A model generated the notes under the pieces. That model worked only from the letters and a program-made list of their open reading frames with translations, was not told where the DNA came from and ran no database searches. A DNA stretch of 64,000 nt from NCBI GenBank assembly GCA_020152595.1, contig JAIGNY010004469.1:180157-244156 (forward strand), given 5' to 3'. The DNA is from Chiridota heheva (lineage: Eukaryota; Echinodermata; Holothuroidea; Apodida; Chiridotidae). This document shows, piece by piece, positions 22,640 through 34,080 of the stretch. The translations under genes were made by a program, and so were the position numbers. Every line of letters begins with the position of its first letter. The stretch's first letter is position 1.

Positions 22640-23357
22640 TGATCATCATCCTGCTTCCACGTTATATTTCTAAACAAAGTACAAAAGAGGAGGCGGGAAA
22701 GAGGAGGCGGAGGGAATCGAGCTATGAATTGTTAAGCATTGTGGGCAGTATGTGATCGCGATTCCAATTAAATTACACTTTCTATTTTCAATTACTAACA
22801 TTCCAAATAACTAATCTTATTTTTTTTTATAACTTGATGACTTTTTGAGAGGATGATGGGGAGGGGGAACGGCACCCAATGCATCCGTTTGGATCAGTGA
22901 TGACTGAAAATTATATAGTCACAAGTTGACTGTCTCGACTTTGATGTTTGTTATAATTATTGGACGGCTCGTGCAAGAATTGCTGTTCCACCTTCAAGTT
23001 GCAAGCTTCATACTGACAGACTGAGGTATACTTTTCATACAACTAACGCGGTTACATTATTATGATTCATGCCATCATCTTGTGGGGAGATGGGGGCACA
23101 CATGCAATTGGGAGACTGACAACCGATTGGGTAGCAAGAATTGGTCCAACGTTCATTTTCTAAAAAGATGAAAGATGAAAGATGAAATCTATGTCTGTAA
23201 TGTTTGAAATATGATCCTCCCTTGTGGGCACTTGGCAGTTTATGTCTGTCATTTTGATGTTGAAGTAAATAAATATTCAGAGATAGGGCTGTAATTCCCG
23301 CATATGCATGTTTTACCTCAAAACGCGCATATGGAAGAAATTAGCGGAACTAGGTGT
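22640..23357. other. No feature recognised
   Basis: Mixed-composition DNA with a short purine-rich patch (GAGGAGGCGGG near 22690). No gene or repeat boundary was seen. Confidence 0.5.
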
Positions 23358-23487
23358 GACGATGACGAGTGAACACACAATTACAATGACGGGTCGTCGC
23401 CTGCGTATTCGGTTATGATAGTAACAATGCTATCACGAAACGTTAAATACAACGGACGAGAACACAGGTATGACGTACGGACAGAAA
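23358..23487 (-). mobile_element. SINE fragment
   Basis: Matches the 3' half of the SINE at 20604-20881 in inverse orientation, from the GACGATGACGAG tail to GACGTACGGACAGA. Homology stops within three bases of the foldback element at 23488. No rest of the SINE appears beyond that element, so the SINE was truncated or partly deleted. Confidence 0.8.
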
Positions 23488-25209
23488 TAAGCCAGTTCAT
23501 GGTAACGAACGCGCATGCCCGGAACTGATCGTGGTGTCAGGTCAAGTGATAATAACAATCAGCGCGGTACGGTCCGATCATATAAACCAATGGAGCTATT
23601 AACCAAAGCTCCATGGTAAACCAAAGCTTTCTCTGTGTTAATTCTACCACAGGATGGCTTTGTGACATGCCATGTGGGACCTAGAGATGGATGCCATGCG
23701 GGACATAGGGATGGATGGCATGTGGAACATATGAATGCGGGACATGGAGAGGGATGCCATGTGGGACAGAGGGAGGGATTCCATGTGGGCATATGGAGGA
23801 ATGACATGTGGCACATGGGTAGAGATGCCATGTGGGACATAGAGATGGATGTCATCGATGGATGCCATGTGGGCACAGGGAAGGATGCCGTGTGGTACAT
23901 AGGGTGGGATGGTATATGGGACATATGAGTGCATGGGATGCCATTTGGTACATCTTTAGGATGAGATGCCATGTGGGACATAGAGATGGATGTCATGTGG
24001 AACATCGGAGGGTGGGACATGGAGAGGGATGCCATGTGGGACAGAGGGACGGATTCCATGTAGGGCATAGGGGAATGACATGTGGCACATGGGTAGGGAT
24101 GTCATGTGAGACAGAGATGGATGTCATGTGGGATATAGGGATGGATACCATGTGGGGCACAGGGAAGGATACCGTGTGGTACATAGGGTGTGATGGCATA
24201 TGGGACATCTGAGTGGGATGTCATTTGGTACATCTTTAGGATGAGACGCCATGTGGGACATAGAGATGGATGCCATGTGGAACATAGGAGGGTGAGACAT
24301 GGTGAGGGATGTCATGTGGGACAAAGGGAAGAATTCCATGTGGGGCATAAGGAGGAATGACATGTGGCACATGGGTAGCGATGCCATGTGGGACATAGAG
24401 ATGGATGTCATGTGGAGCAGGGTGGGATGATATGTGAGATATAGGGTGGGATGTCAGATGGGACATGGGTGGGGTGGATAGTGGGATGTTTTTATAATTG
24501 GACTTGTGATATGTGTGTCAATTTGAATCAGTATGCGAGCCGTGACGGTATTTATCGTTCTAGTTTAATTTAATATTGTTATATACATGTGGCATCCCAC
24601 CCTATGTCCCACATGTCATCCTCCTTATGTCACACATAGCGTCCCTCCCTATGTCCCACATGTAATCCCTCCCTATGTCCCAAATTTCGCTCCTTCCTAT
24701 CTCTAACATGGCATCCTGTTCTCCTAGATGCTCCATATGGCATCCATATCTATGTCTCACATGATATCCCACCCTTTGTTACACATGGCGTCCTCGCTAT
24801 GTGCCACATGGCATCCCTCCCTATGACCCACATGGCATATCCTTATATCCTACATGGCTTCCATCCATATGTCTCAAATGTCATCCCCACCCTATGTTCA
24901 TATCTATGTCCCACATGGAATCCCACCCTAATGTATGTCCCAAATGGCATCCCAACCTTGTCCCACATGGCATCCAACCCAGTTGTCCCACATGGCATCC
25001 CACACGATGTCCCTAATGGAAGGAACATCCATTTCGAAAGCACAAATACATACATGTAAGGCACCGAATCCACTCAAATATTAAACGAAAAAATCGGGAA
25101 GTAACGGTGTTATTCAATGAGTGTCAGTGATGCTTACGGCAAGACAGTCTCAATTGACCTCTTGACCTGCATTGCGCAATACATATTATCGTTACCATGA
25201 ACTGGCTTA
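23488..25209. mobile_element. Foldback element with inverted minisatellite arms
   Basis: A perfect 21-bp inverted repeat marks both ends (23488-23508 and 25189-25209, key core CAGTTCATGGTAACGA). A looser inner match follows, including CAGGTCAAG on both arms. The left arm (about 23660-24480) is a minisatellite of GATGCCATGTGGGACATAGG-like units with a 280-bp higher-order period (CATCTTTAGG at 23951 and 24231). The right arm (about 24590-25020) is the same minisatellite inverted. The middle (24490-24590) is unique. Long repetitive frames (His-Met-Ala-Ser type) are artefacts. No target duplication was found. Confidence 0.75.
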
Positions 25210-25437
25210 AAAAAATTGTAATTTTTCAGTAAAACCTGTAAATAAATTTACAGAAAACACTGTAAACATTACAAATTCCTCTGTGAAAATTACATAAATC
25301 TCTGGAATCTGTGTTGCCAGACAGACAAATTTGTAATTTTCACAGTTAGTTTTTATATGTTTTACAGATAAATTGGTGTTATGTACATCAATTTGATATT
25401 TTTTACAAATTCTCTGTAGAAACATTTTACAAAACTG
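25207..25437. mobile_element. Left part of a TTAAAAAAAT-ended MITE
   Basis: Rich in CTGTAAAATTACAG-like self-complementary motifs. It contains ATCTGTGTTGCCAGACA (25307-25323), whose perfect inverse lies at 28269-28285, and it begins TTAAAAAAAT, echoed in inverse at the right end (about 28313-28322). The two parts are separated by the RTE-like LINE, so one MITE of about 0.3 kb was split by that insertion. Confidence 0.6.
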
Positions 25438-28266
25438 TCTGTGATAATTACAGACAAAATTGATGAGAAGGAGGAAGATCAATATACTCTGTGTGCAGGA
25501 GACAAAGTGGAAAGAGGAGAAGGCTAGAGAACTAGGTGACGGATATAAGATATTCTACTGTGGAATGGTGGCAAAGAGGAATGGTGTTGGCGTGGTCTTT
25601 GACCCTGGACTCAGAAGAGTTTTTTAAAGGTAAACCGGAAATCAGACAGGCTGATCTGTATTCAGGTGGAAATGAATAAGCAGGTATGGAACGTGGTTTG
25701 CGCCTATGCTCCCCAAGTGGGCTGCGATCAGGAGGAAAAAGAACAGTTCTGGGTACACCTTGAAGATGTCATCTAGGGGATACCAGAGACTGAGGTACTG
25801 TGGATTGGGGGTGACCTCATGGTCATGTAGGCAGTAGGAGAAGGAAACACAGGAACCAGTGATTGTATGGGTAAATATGGAATTGGTAAAAGAAATGAGG
25901 CTGGAAACAGGATCGTAAGTCTGGCAACCTCAAGAGGACTCGCAGTAGTTAACACTTTCCTCCGCAAACGTTGGTCCAGAAGGATAACATATACAAGTGG
26001 TGGAAAGAACAGCCAGTTGGACTACATCATATGCCGCAGATCCATGTTAAAGCAGGTGGTGCACTGCCAGACTGCAAGGTGATCCTGGGAGAAGCTGTTG
26101 CAAAACAACATAAACCTGTGCTGTGCAAAATCATGGTCAAAGCAATACGGGCACCTAAGAAGAAATGGGTGAAGAAAACAAAGTGGTGGAAACTAGGAGA
26201 GAAGTATTCTTGTGAGAAATTTTGGCTTGAAGTAGTAGAAAGCATAAACAGTGGTAAGAAGAACTGGGCCCGTGTCAGCAAAGTAGTAAGAAAGAAAGCC
26301 AAGACCATCTTGGGTGAGACTCGGGGGAGCCCCAAGACAGACAAGGTAACTTGATGGCGGGATGAGGAGGTGCATGGGGCAGTGCACATGAAAAAGGAAA
26401 AGAAGAAAGAAAGAGACCTAAACAGGTGCGACAAGACCATGGCAGAGTACAAAGAGGCCAATAAGATGGCAAAGAAGGAAGTGGCTAAAGCAACTTGGCT
26501 ACTGCTTACACGGAACTATGCGATATTCTTGGTGGAGAGGAAGGACAGAAAAAGGCAATTCGGATAGCCAAGCAGAGGTACAAGAACTCTGCAGATGTGT
26601 ACCAGGCTAAGCTGATAAAAGATGAGGATGGTAGGACATTGACAGATGAGGAGGAGATCCGTATGCAATGGAGAGATTACTTTGAAAGGCTAAAGAATGT
26701 GGAAAATAAAAAGGTAGAAAGAACAGTCCCAACTGGTATAGAGGAAGCCGTGGAACCGGTGACGGAAGAAGAAGTGGAGAAAGCTCTAAGGAAAATGAGG
26801 AAAGGGAAGGCAGTGGGCCCTGATGACATCCCTGCGGAAGTATAGACCTGCCTGGGGAAAACAGGGCTTAAGTTGCTGAAGGACTGGTTCAACAACATCA
26901 TCATCTCTGGTAAAATGCCTGACGAATGGAGAAACAGCATATTAGTCCCGATCTATAACAAAAAGGGCGATGTTCAGGATTGCGGCAACTACAGAGTCAT
27001 AAAGCTTATGTCTCACACCATGAAGATATGGGAGAGAATGATAGATGGCCGGCTCGGAGATATAGTTGAGATCGGAGATGAGCAGTTTGGTTTTATGCCC
27101 GGTAGGAGTACGACTGATGCCATTTTTGCCCTCAGACAATTAATTGAGACATACAGGGAAGGACAGCTGAATCTCCACTGCGTTTGTATTGACTTGGAGA
27201 AGGCATATGACAGAGAGCCTAGAGAGGAGGTGTGGAACTGCCTTAGACTTAAAGGTGTACCAGAGACCTACGTGAGGCTGGTGCAAGACATATATGACGG
27301 AAGTTCAACCCAAGTCAGATGCGTGGATTGTCTCAGTGATACTTTTGAAGTGACTGTTAGCATCCACCAAGGCTCAGCTCTGAGCCCTTTCCTATTTGCT
27401 GTAATAATGGACTGCCTGACATAAGATATAAGGAGAAAGGCACTCTGGGATATGCTGCACGTAGATAATGTGGTCCTATGTGACAAGACAAAGAAAGATG
27501 TAGAGAGAAGGCTTGAAACTTGGAGAAAGGCACTGGAGGATAGAGGCCTGAGAGTCAGTAGAAAGAAAACTGAACACCTGTGCACAGGAGGAGGTTCTAA
27601 AGTAGAAGGAAGTATCATGATGCAGGGGGAGAGAGTTCCCAGGGTGACAGAATTTAAGTACCTGGAGTCCACTGTGCAAGAAGATGGAGGGTCCAGCTAA
27701 GAGGTGCAGAGGAAAATACAGGCCGGCTGGAGCAGCTGGAGGAAAATCACAGGCATTCTGTGCGATAGGAAAGCACCAGTGCGAGTTAAAGGGAGGCTTT
27801 ACAAGACCATGGTGAGACCAGCGATGCTGTATGGGATGGAGTCCGTACCCCCTCACAAAGAAGGAGGAACATAAAATGGAAGTTGCGGAGATGAAAATGC
27901 TGAGGTTCGCACACGGTGTGACCAAGATGGACCAGGTTAGAAACGAAGTGGTGAGAGAAAAGCTGCAAGTGGGTGAGTTTAGTGGCAAGGTTCGTGAGCG
28001 AAGGCTGCAGTGGAAAGGACACGTGTTCAGAAGGGAAGAGGAGTATGTTGGCAAGAGGGTTCAGTAGATGACTGTTGGAAAGAGTAGGAAAGGTAGACCA
28101 AAGAGGAGACGGAGGGATTGTGTGAAGGAGGATATGGGAGTTGTTGGGGTAAAAGAAGTTGATGCCAAATATAGAGGGAGATGGAGGAGAAGGCTGGTCC
28201 ACACCGGCGACCCCACCTGATGTAGTACTTAAGCCAGGAGAAGAAGAAGTCTGTAAAAATTACAGA
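25438..28266 (+). pseudogene. RTE-like LINE, 5'-truncated and decayed
   Basis: The body is about 25455-28249. The first recognisable block is the endonuclease motif CVQETKW (25490-25510), followed by VVCAYAPQVGC, then SQLDYIICRRSML (about 26010-26055). Reverse transcriptase blocks follow: KGKAVGPDDIPAEV, FGFMPGRSTTDAIF, DLEKAYD and QGSALSPFLFAVI. The C-terminal part includes LRFAHGVTKMDQVRN and KVRERRLQWKGH. The catalytic FADD box has become HVDN. At least four frameshifts and several stops (for example 26843, 27422 and 27698) kill it. The N-terminal endonuclease is missing, as in a 5'-truncated insertion. The tail is GAAGAAGAAG. Near-identical 17-bp flanks (25438-25454 and 28250-28266, 15 of 17) are a likely target duplication. 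Confidence 0.88.
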
Positions 28267-28322
28267 TATGTCTGGCAACACAGATGCGAGAGAAATCTGT
28301 AATTTTGAACAGATTTTTTTAA
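28267..28322. mobile_element. Right part of the split MITE
   Basis: Contains TGTCTGGCAACACAGAT (28269-28285) and ends ACAGATTTTTTTAA, the inverse of the left end near 25207. It immediately follows the LINE tail. Confidence 0.6.
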
Positions 28323-28432
28323 CAGTGTAAAGCTTTAAAACTAAAATAGCCTGAATGGACTATATATCCATATAGCGCAATTGAAAAATTTCAGGCTATA
28401 ATTTTTCAGTCAGTGCTTTTAAAATCACCAGA

Positions 28433-31257
28433 GTGTTAATAAGCTGGGAGCTTGCTCGCTGCATTTACACTATCTGACTCTTCACAAGAACATCTTTTGT
28501 TTGCGTTCAAAGAAGAGAGTCTAATCCAACCACTGTTTCCTACTTGCTGAAATCACTAAGGCACCAATTGCTTATGAGCGTAAGGTTGTGAAGTTTAGGA
28601 AATTAAAGAGTATTAATATTGATAAATTCAAAGATGATCTTTCCCAATCACCTCTTTGCAAGGAGCCTCCCTCAAACCTGACATCTCTTATCAACAGTTA
28701 CAATTCCACCCTTGCTTCTCTCCTGGACCGCCATGCACCGGAAAGATCCAAAATCACCACCGTGAAACCCTCACGGCCGTGATTTTCGTCGGAACTTAAT
28801 GATTTAAAGAAACAACGGCGGCAGCTCGAGAAAAAGTGGCTTATGACCCCAACTACAAACCATCACAAGCTCTTTAAGGATGCGCGAAATCGGTTCCGTG
28901 TTATGTGTGAAAAAGCGAAAGGACATATTACACTTGTGAGGTGCAAAAGTGTGCAGGAGATCAGAAAAAGCTGTTTAGCTTGATAAACAAACTTACTAGC
29001 AATACCGATTATAATCCACTACCTGTCGGTATCGACAATAAATCAATGGCAGATGGTTTTGGAAATTATTTTCAGGAGAAAATTGATAAAATCTTAACTG
29101 CTATTAATGATGCTCGTAACATCAGAACATAGATGATCCTTCTCTAACATGTTCAGGTCAAAAACTACCATCTCAAACATGTTGTGATGTCACTGAGTTT
29201 TCAATGTTTTCCGAATTGTCTTCTGATGATGTTTTGAAATTAATTTCTGATTCATTAAACAAACATTGCATACTTGATCCGGTTCCTACTAACATTGTTA
29301 AGGATTGCATGGCTATACTATTACCAATATTCTCAAACATCATAAATAGCTCAATTTGTCAAGGCTATTTTCCTGAGTGTTGGAAATGTGCTGTGGTTAT
29401 TCCTGTTCTGAAGAAGACAGGTTTATCCCTTGAATACAAAAATTACCGGCCTGTAAGTAACTTGTCATATCTTTCCAAATTAACTGAGGCTGCTGTTATG
29501 CGTCAGTATGATGAGCACTTGCTCCAAAATGACCTTTTACCCACACATAATTCAGCTTACAGGAAACATCACAGCACAGAAACAGCACTTTTAAAGGTGC
29601 ATTCTGACATTATGCATAATATGGACATTGGGGAAGTAACTCTACTTGTCAGCTTGTTATGTTGGATCTGTCGGCGGCTTTTGATACGGTTAATTATGAG
29701 GTTCTCTCTGATTGCCTCGAAAATCGTCTGAATATCAAGGGTACACCATTAAAATAGTTTCAAGGCTATTTAGATGCCAGAAATCAACGTATATTGTTAA
29801 ATGGGGATAGCTCTAAAGAGTTTCCCTTAAAATGTGGTGTTCCACAAGGGAGTTGTACCCGACCCAAACTATTCATTTCGTACTTATCACAATTGTATGA
29901 TATAGTCAACAGGCACCTTCCAAATCGTGAAGGGTACGCGGATGATCACCAGTTATACCTTGATTTCAAAGCTGGCAGTGACTGCTCTAGAGATGTCGCG
30001 CTGGTCGCGATGGAGCAATGTATCAGCGATGTACGACAGTGGTTTCTCAGTAATTATCTCAAGATAAATGATAGTAAAACTGATGTCATACTCATCGGTT
30101 CTAAGCAGCAACTTGCTAAATTGCCTGATATATTAGTTAAAGTGGGTAAAGTTAATATCCGAACTGCTGACAATGCTCGTAATCTTGGTATCATTTTTGA
30201 TAAGAACCTTTCATTTGAGACACAGATAGCTGCACAGATAGTTTGTAAAAAGGCTTCTTACAATCTTTACAAACTTTGGCAAATCCGCAAGTATCTAGAT
30301 GACGATTCATGCGAATCCCTAGTTCATGCATTTATTACATCTCATATTAATTACTGTAACTCCTTATATTTTAACTTACCCGATAGCCTTTTAAAGAAAT
30401 TGCAATTGGTTCAAAACTCAGCTGCCAGACTTGTTACTAGAACCCCCAAATACCACCACATTTCACCAGTGCTTTTCAAATTACACTGGCTTCCAGTTAA
30501 GTATAGGATTAAGTTTAAAATTGTATTGGTCACTTTTAAATGTTTTCATGGCCCTTCTCCCAATTATCTGTCAAACCTATTAATTCCATATCAACCGACT
30601 AGATATTTAAGATCTCAATCAAAACATTTCCTCACTGTACCCAGGACTAAACCCCAGTTTGGAACCAGAGGTTTTAACCTTGCCGCACCTAAACTTTGGA
30701 ACGACCTGCCCTATCATCTACGAAGTGAAACTTGCCGTGCTCATTTTAAGAATAGCCTTAAAACTTACATTTTTACAGCTGCCTTCAATGCAACTAATTC
30801 TTGACTCTATTATTTTATCCCTCCTGCTTGAATGTGTTATCTTTAGTTTTTAACCACTGTATTCTTTATTGTATTTAACTATTTAGGTTATCTTACATTA
30901 TTTGACCTTTTATTCTTTTAATATTTTTTTAAATATTTACATCTTATAGCTCTCATTTTTGTATGTCTACTTTTTACTATCTTAGTGCCTATACAACCTG
31001 ACTTGCTTAGTTTGATTTTACTCTTAACATTTTAGATTATTCCTCTTATTACGTTCATTGTTGATCCTATTGCTTTTGTCTTTTTATTCAATATTCCAGC
31101 TTTAATGATTCTAGGTCTATTTTCATCTTTTTATTTACTATAGTCTTAACTTATTTTATCATTTGATTCACTTGTTTGTAAAGCGCATTTGAATGTATCA
31201 TTTTACAGTATTTGCACTATATAAATGTTTTTTAATAATAATAATAATAATAATAAC
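28433..31257 (+). pseudogene. L2-like LINE, decayed, with 3' UTR and (TAA)n tail
   Basis: Coding traces begin near 28555 (KAPIAYERKVVKF) and run to 30802. Blocks include LDRHAPERSK, VGIDNKSMADGFGNYF, KNYRPVSNLSYLSKL, LLPTHNSAYRKHHSTETALL, DLSAAFDTVNYEV, CGVPQGSC, an intact YADD box (29935-29946), NLGIIFDKNLSF, AARLVTRTPKYHHISPVLFK and FNLAAPKLWNDLPYH. The last 337 codons (29794-30804) stay open. Upstream it is broken by frameshifts, a small insertion near 29655 and stops (for example 29753). The 3' UTR ends with AAGCGCATTTGAATG, a TATATAAATG block and a (TAA)n tail (about 31228-31257). Imperfect similarity between 28417-28432 and 31260-31277 may be a target duplication. Confidence 0.9.
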
Positions 31258-32413
31258 TGATGCTTTAAATCACTAGGTTATCTGTGATTAGTTCAGGAGT
31301 CTAATGAAAGATAACTTTAAACGAAATTTATCAATTCTTTTGGTTTTATTTCGTATAATGATTGCCACTTGGAAGTGTATTTGTGTAATGCTATTGATGA
31401 ATTGTGATACATTAGTTGCGATAATTATTTATTTACTCAAAAAATGGCTTATATACTAGCAATATGAGGAAAATACGCCATATTTAAAAGCATGCCTTGT
31501 TGCAAGGATGTAAAATCTATCTTGATTCTATACATTCAGTATTTTGCTGTTAGTATGTCTGTTTTTTATTTCAATTTCCCTCAAAAGGAAACATTGTTAA
31601 TAAAAATTTGCATCAGGAGGTGCCCTTTTGAAAGTTGATGAAGGACCGGGTAGATGCTCTTTTGAAAGTTGAGGGCGGACCGGGCTGGAGGCACCCTTTT
31701 GAAACTTATATGAAATTAAGGTCATTCTTGAAACTTAAAAACAAATAGAAATCCACTCACTCGCAAATATTATATAATACATAGAAGTTATTACATACAT
31801 TTAGTATTTATTTGACACAATTAAGCATGTCATTTTACGAGGGCCTTGGTGGGAGGGGGCATGCATGCTTTCATTAATTTTGTAAGCAGCAATTTTCAAA
31901 AGAAGCCTTTTACCTATTCGCCCGAAGGGTAATTGTCAACATTGGTTTTGGCTCCAAAATCTCGAACCTATAGGCGGGATTTGCCTACCGAAAGTGAGGG
32001 AAAGTCAAAAGTGTGTGTGTGAGTGGAGGGGGGAGGGGATTACAAAATCACGCTAAAATATAACACATCACCATACATAAGAACCATGGGCCAGGAGGCA
32101 CGATTCCTCCACTTTTTTCGAAAACTGACAAAAGTGCCCTTTTTTAAAATAAAAAGTACCCCTCAACTTTCGAACTACCCACCAACAAAAACAGGCTTTT
32201 CTACCCACCCCAAAATATATGTTGAGCTACTACATTATTGAATGTTCTAGTCTTTGATGGCCAAAAAATTATGGATTTATCAACACAAATGAAAGCCCGT
32301 TCATGGGTGGTAGAGGCATTCCATCACGTAACTCTAACTCAACTGGGAGCCATTTTGCAGGTGGTGCTTTGCGCGTTGAGTATTTCACGCGTCTGATCTT
32401 CACACAGCTTAAA
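31258..32413. other. Mostly featureless; short CTTTTGAAAGTTGA repeat
   Basis: At 31615-31710 three imperfect units of CCCTTTTGAAAGTTGA followed by GACCGGG recur about 40 bp apart. A related CCCCTCAACTTTCG stretch lies near 32158. No gene recognised. Confidence 0.5.
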
Positions 32414-32802
32414 GGCCTTACACGCTGAACGCGACGCGGCTAGCGATTTTTTAGATAATCATACAGGAAACAAATATTTTAAGATGCTTTGACTTTTTGC
32501 TTACACACGATGAAATTTACAATTGAGGCTTTCTGATGATACTGAAAAAATTGTTAGAAATGCTTTTTTTGTTCAAACTGTGGAGAAATTCGCTTTAGTG
32601 GGGCGCGATTTTCTGTCGCGACACGAATTTTGCTTTAATAAGCGTAGAAAGACCCTTTCAATCAATTTTTAATTATCATCTGAATAGCCATGCGATGACG
32701 ATCCATCTCTGAAAACAAGGGGTCAAAAAAATTATTTTCCTTTATTTTATTCAATTTTGTTTAAAAAATCGCTCGCCGCGTCGCGTTTGGTGTGTTACGG
32801 CC
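32414..32802. mobile_element. CG-rich-ended MITE, about 390 bp
   Basis: The ends are about 40-bp imperfect inverted repeats with a shared core AACGCGACGCGGC followed by AGCGATTTTTTA, and GGCC at both tips. The interior has GCGCGATTTTCTGTCGCGAC and no coding frame. No convincing target duplication, so the superfamily is unassigned. Confidence 0.7.
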
Positions 32803-32837
32803 CAGTCACATCACACGTACAACAAACAGACTCGATT

Positions 32838-32925
32838 TAAAACACGCGCTGGTGATGAAAATACCGCGCTGGCATGTAAAACACGTGCTGGGCATATAAA
32901 CACGCGCTGGTTAAAATAAACCGCC
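32838..32925 (+). repeat. Short ACACGCGCTGG tandem repeat
   Basis: Four imperfect units of AAAACACGCGCTGG with 8-12 bp spacers. No coding role. Confidence 0.6.
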
Positions 32926-33017
32926 AGATGAAATAATTTTTTAATATAAAATGTTTTAAAAGGAAAAATTACCCTCCAAGTACTTCAAATAATCTAAATC
33001 AGTGGATTCAAAACACA

Positions 33018-33158
33018 TCTATTAGTTAGTGCAACCAACGTCACAGCAAGATTCTGCATGCAAACGTATGTAAGTGTACAGCAGACGGCAGTCTGTTCTA
33101 CAAAATGGCGATGTAAACAAAGTCATGTGACCTCATGACGTCAGCTGAAACATCCTTA
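33018..33158 (-). pseudogene. Second THAP start fragment with its promoter
   Basis: On the minus strand the sequence from 33158 to 33018 follows 19955-20130 of the plus strand: TGACGTCA (33136-33143), an inverse CGCCATTTTGT (about 33100-33110), CTGCTGTACACTTA and then GAATCTTGC, GTTGGTTGCACTAA. It would encode ESCCDVGCTN, the first zinc ligands of a THAP domain, but one base is missing after the ATG and a stop follows. The rest of the domain is absent. It is a decayed partial duplicate of the 20096 copy or of a shared source. Confidence 0.65.
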
Positions 33159-33339
33159 CATAGGCCTATACCAGTATATCATACAAAAGTATTATGTGGT
33201 TCTCAGATATGAGAGTTTACGCGTAGCGTGGTCCGGTCATACAGTCATAGAAATTTCTATCACCGTGACATGGAATTATAGATTGGGAAACTACAACGAG
33301 GAAAACTAGCTGACTAGACGACAATTTGTTTTCTTTTCA

Positions 33340-33915
33340 TCAATTTAATTTTTAAATTTGTGTTTGATTTTAAGCCATGCATTTTGTGGCATCAAAAGCA
33401 AGAAATCTTCAGACCTTCAAGGGGCCCTTCGCTTCTGGACTCCTACCAGGACTTCGTAACCCAAATATCTATAACTCAGTATATATTTTAACGCTATAAT
33501 TTAAGTGTTTTGTTCGACTTTAAATTATTTTGGGGCGTCAAACTGGACCCCTAACTGCCTAACAGGATTTCGCTCCCTGGACCTATACGATTGTGTCCGA
33601 ATTTTCTCAATTTTCATAGAAATTTTTTCGCCTGTTTAAAAATACAGCAAACCAAATCTTTATAACTCAGTATAGATTTTAACAGTATAATTCAAAAGTT
33701 TCTCTTCTCATCAATTTAATTTTTTTAGGTTTTTGTACGACTTTAAGCCATGTTGGGGCATCACTAAATTCAGAAAATCCTGCAGAATTTCAGACTGTAC
33801 TAGTGCTTCGCCCCCTGTGCCCCTAACAAGGCCTGCCCATGGACCCACGATTTTGTACGAATTTTTACGGGAGATTTCTCATTTCTTCTCATGCCTGTTT
33901 AGAAACACATACTCA
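33340..33915 (+). repeat. About 190-200-bp degenerate tandem repeat, GCCTGTTTA family
   Basis: Successive units repeat TCAATTTAATTTTT, GACTTTAAGCCATG, ATAACTCAGTATA plus GATTTTAAC (about 33474 and 33663), and TTTTTTCGCCTGTTTAAAAA / CTCATGCCTGTTTAGAAA. The same TGCCTGTTTAGAAA motif marks 48740-48830 (plus) and, inverted, 61795-62190. No coding role. Confidence 0.55.
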
Positions 33916-34080
33916 TTAATATATGATATCGACACCAAAAACAATAGGGACCATCCTTGAGTCATGATTAATCAATGTGCCAAATTTGACGTGCCAGTAA
34001 TGTATGGTTCACAAAATACCGTGTTTACAAGCTGTTTTTTAGTAAAAGCACATTATACCCCGCCCAATTAATTTAAGGAA
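33905..34080 (+). repeat. Dispersed repeat family, copy 2 of 3
   Basis: Contains CATTAATATATGATATCGA, CCAAAAACAATAGGGACCAT and GTGCCAAATTTGACG, related to 660-860 and 35755-35990. No ends defined. Confidence 0.45.

Noticed and set aside
23559-24466. Several His-Met-Ala-Ser-rich frames on the minus strand and Gly-His-Arg-Asp-rich frames on the plus strand
   Set aside because: All arise from the 20-25-bp minisatellite of the foldback element. No unique protein sequence.
27476-28281. Long minus-strand frames opposite the RTE-like LINE
   Set aside because: Shadows of the plus-strand reverse transcriptase. They contain no motif of their own.
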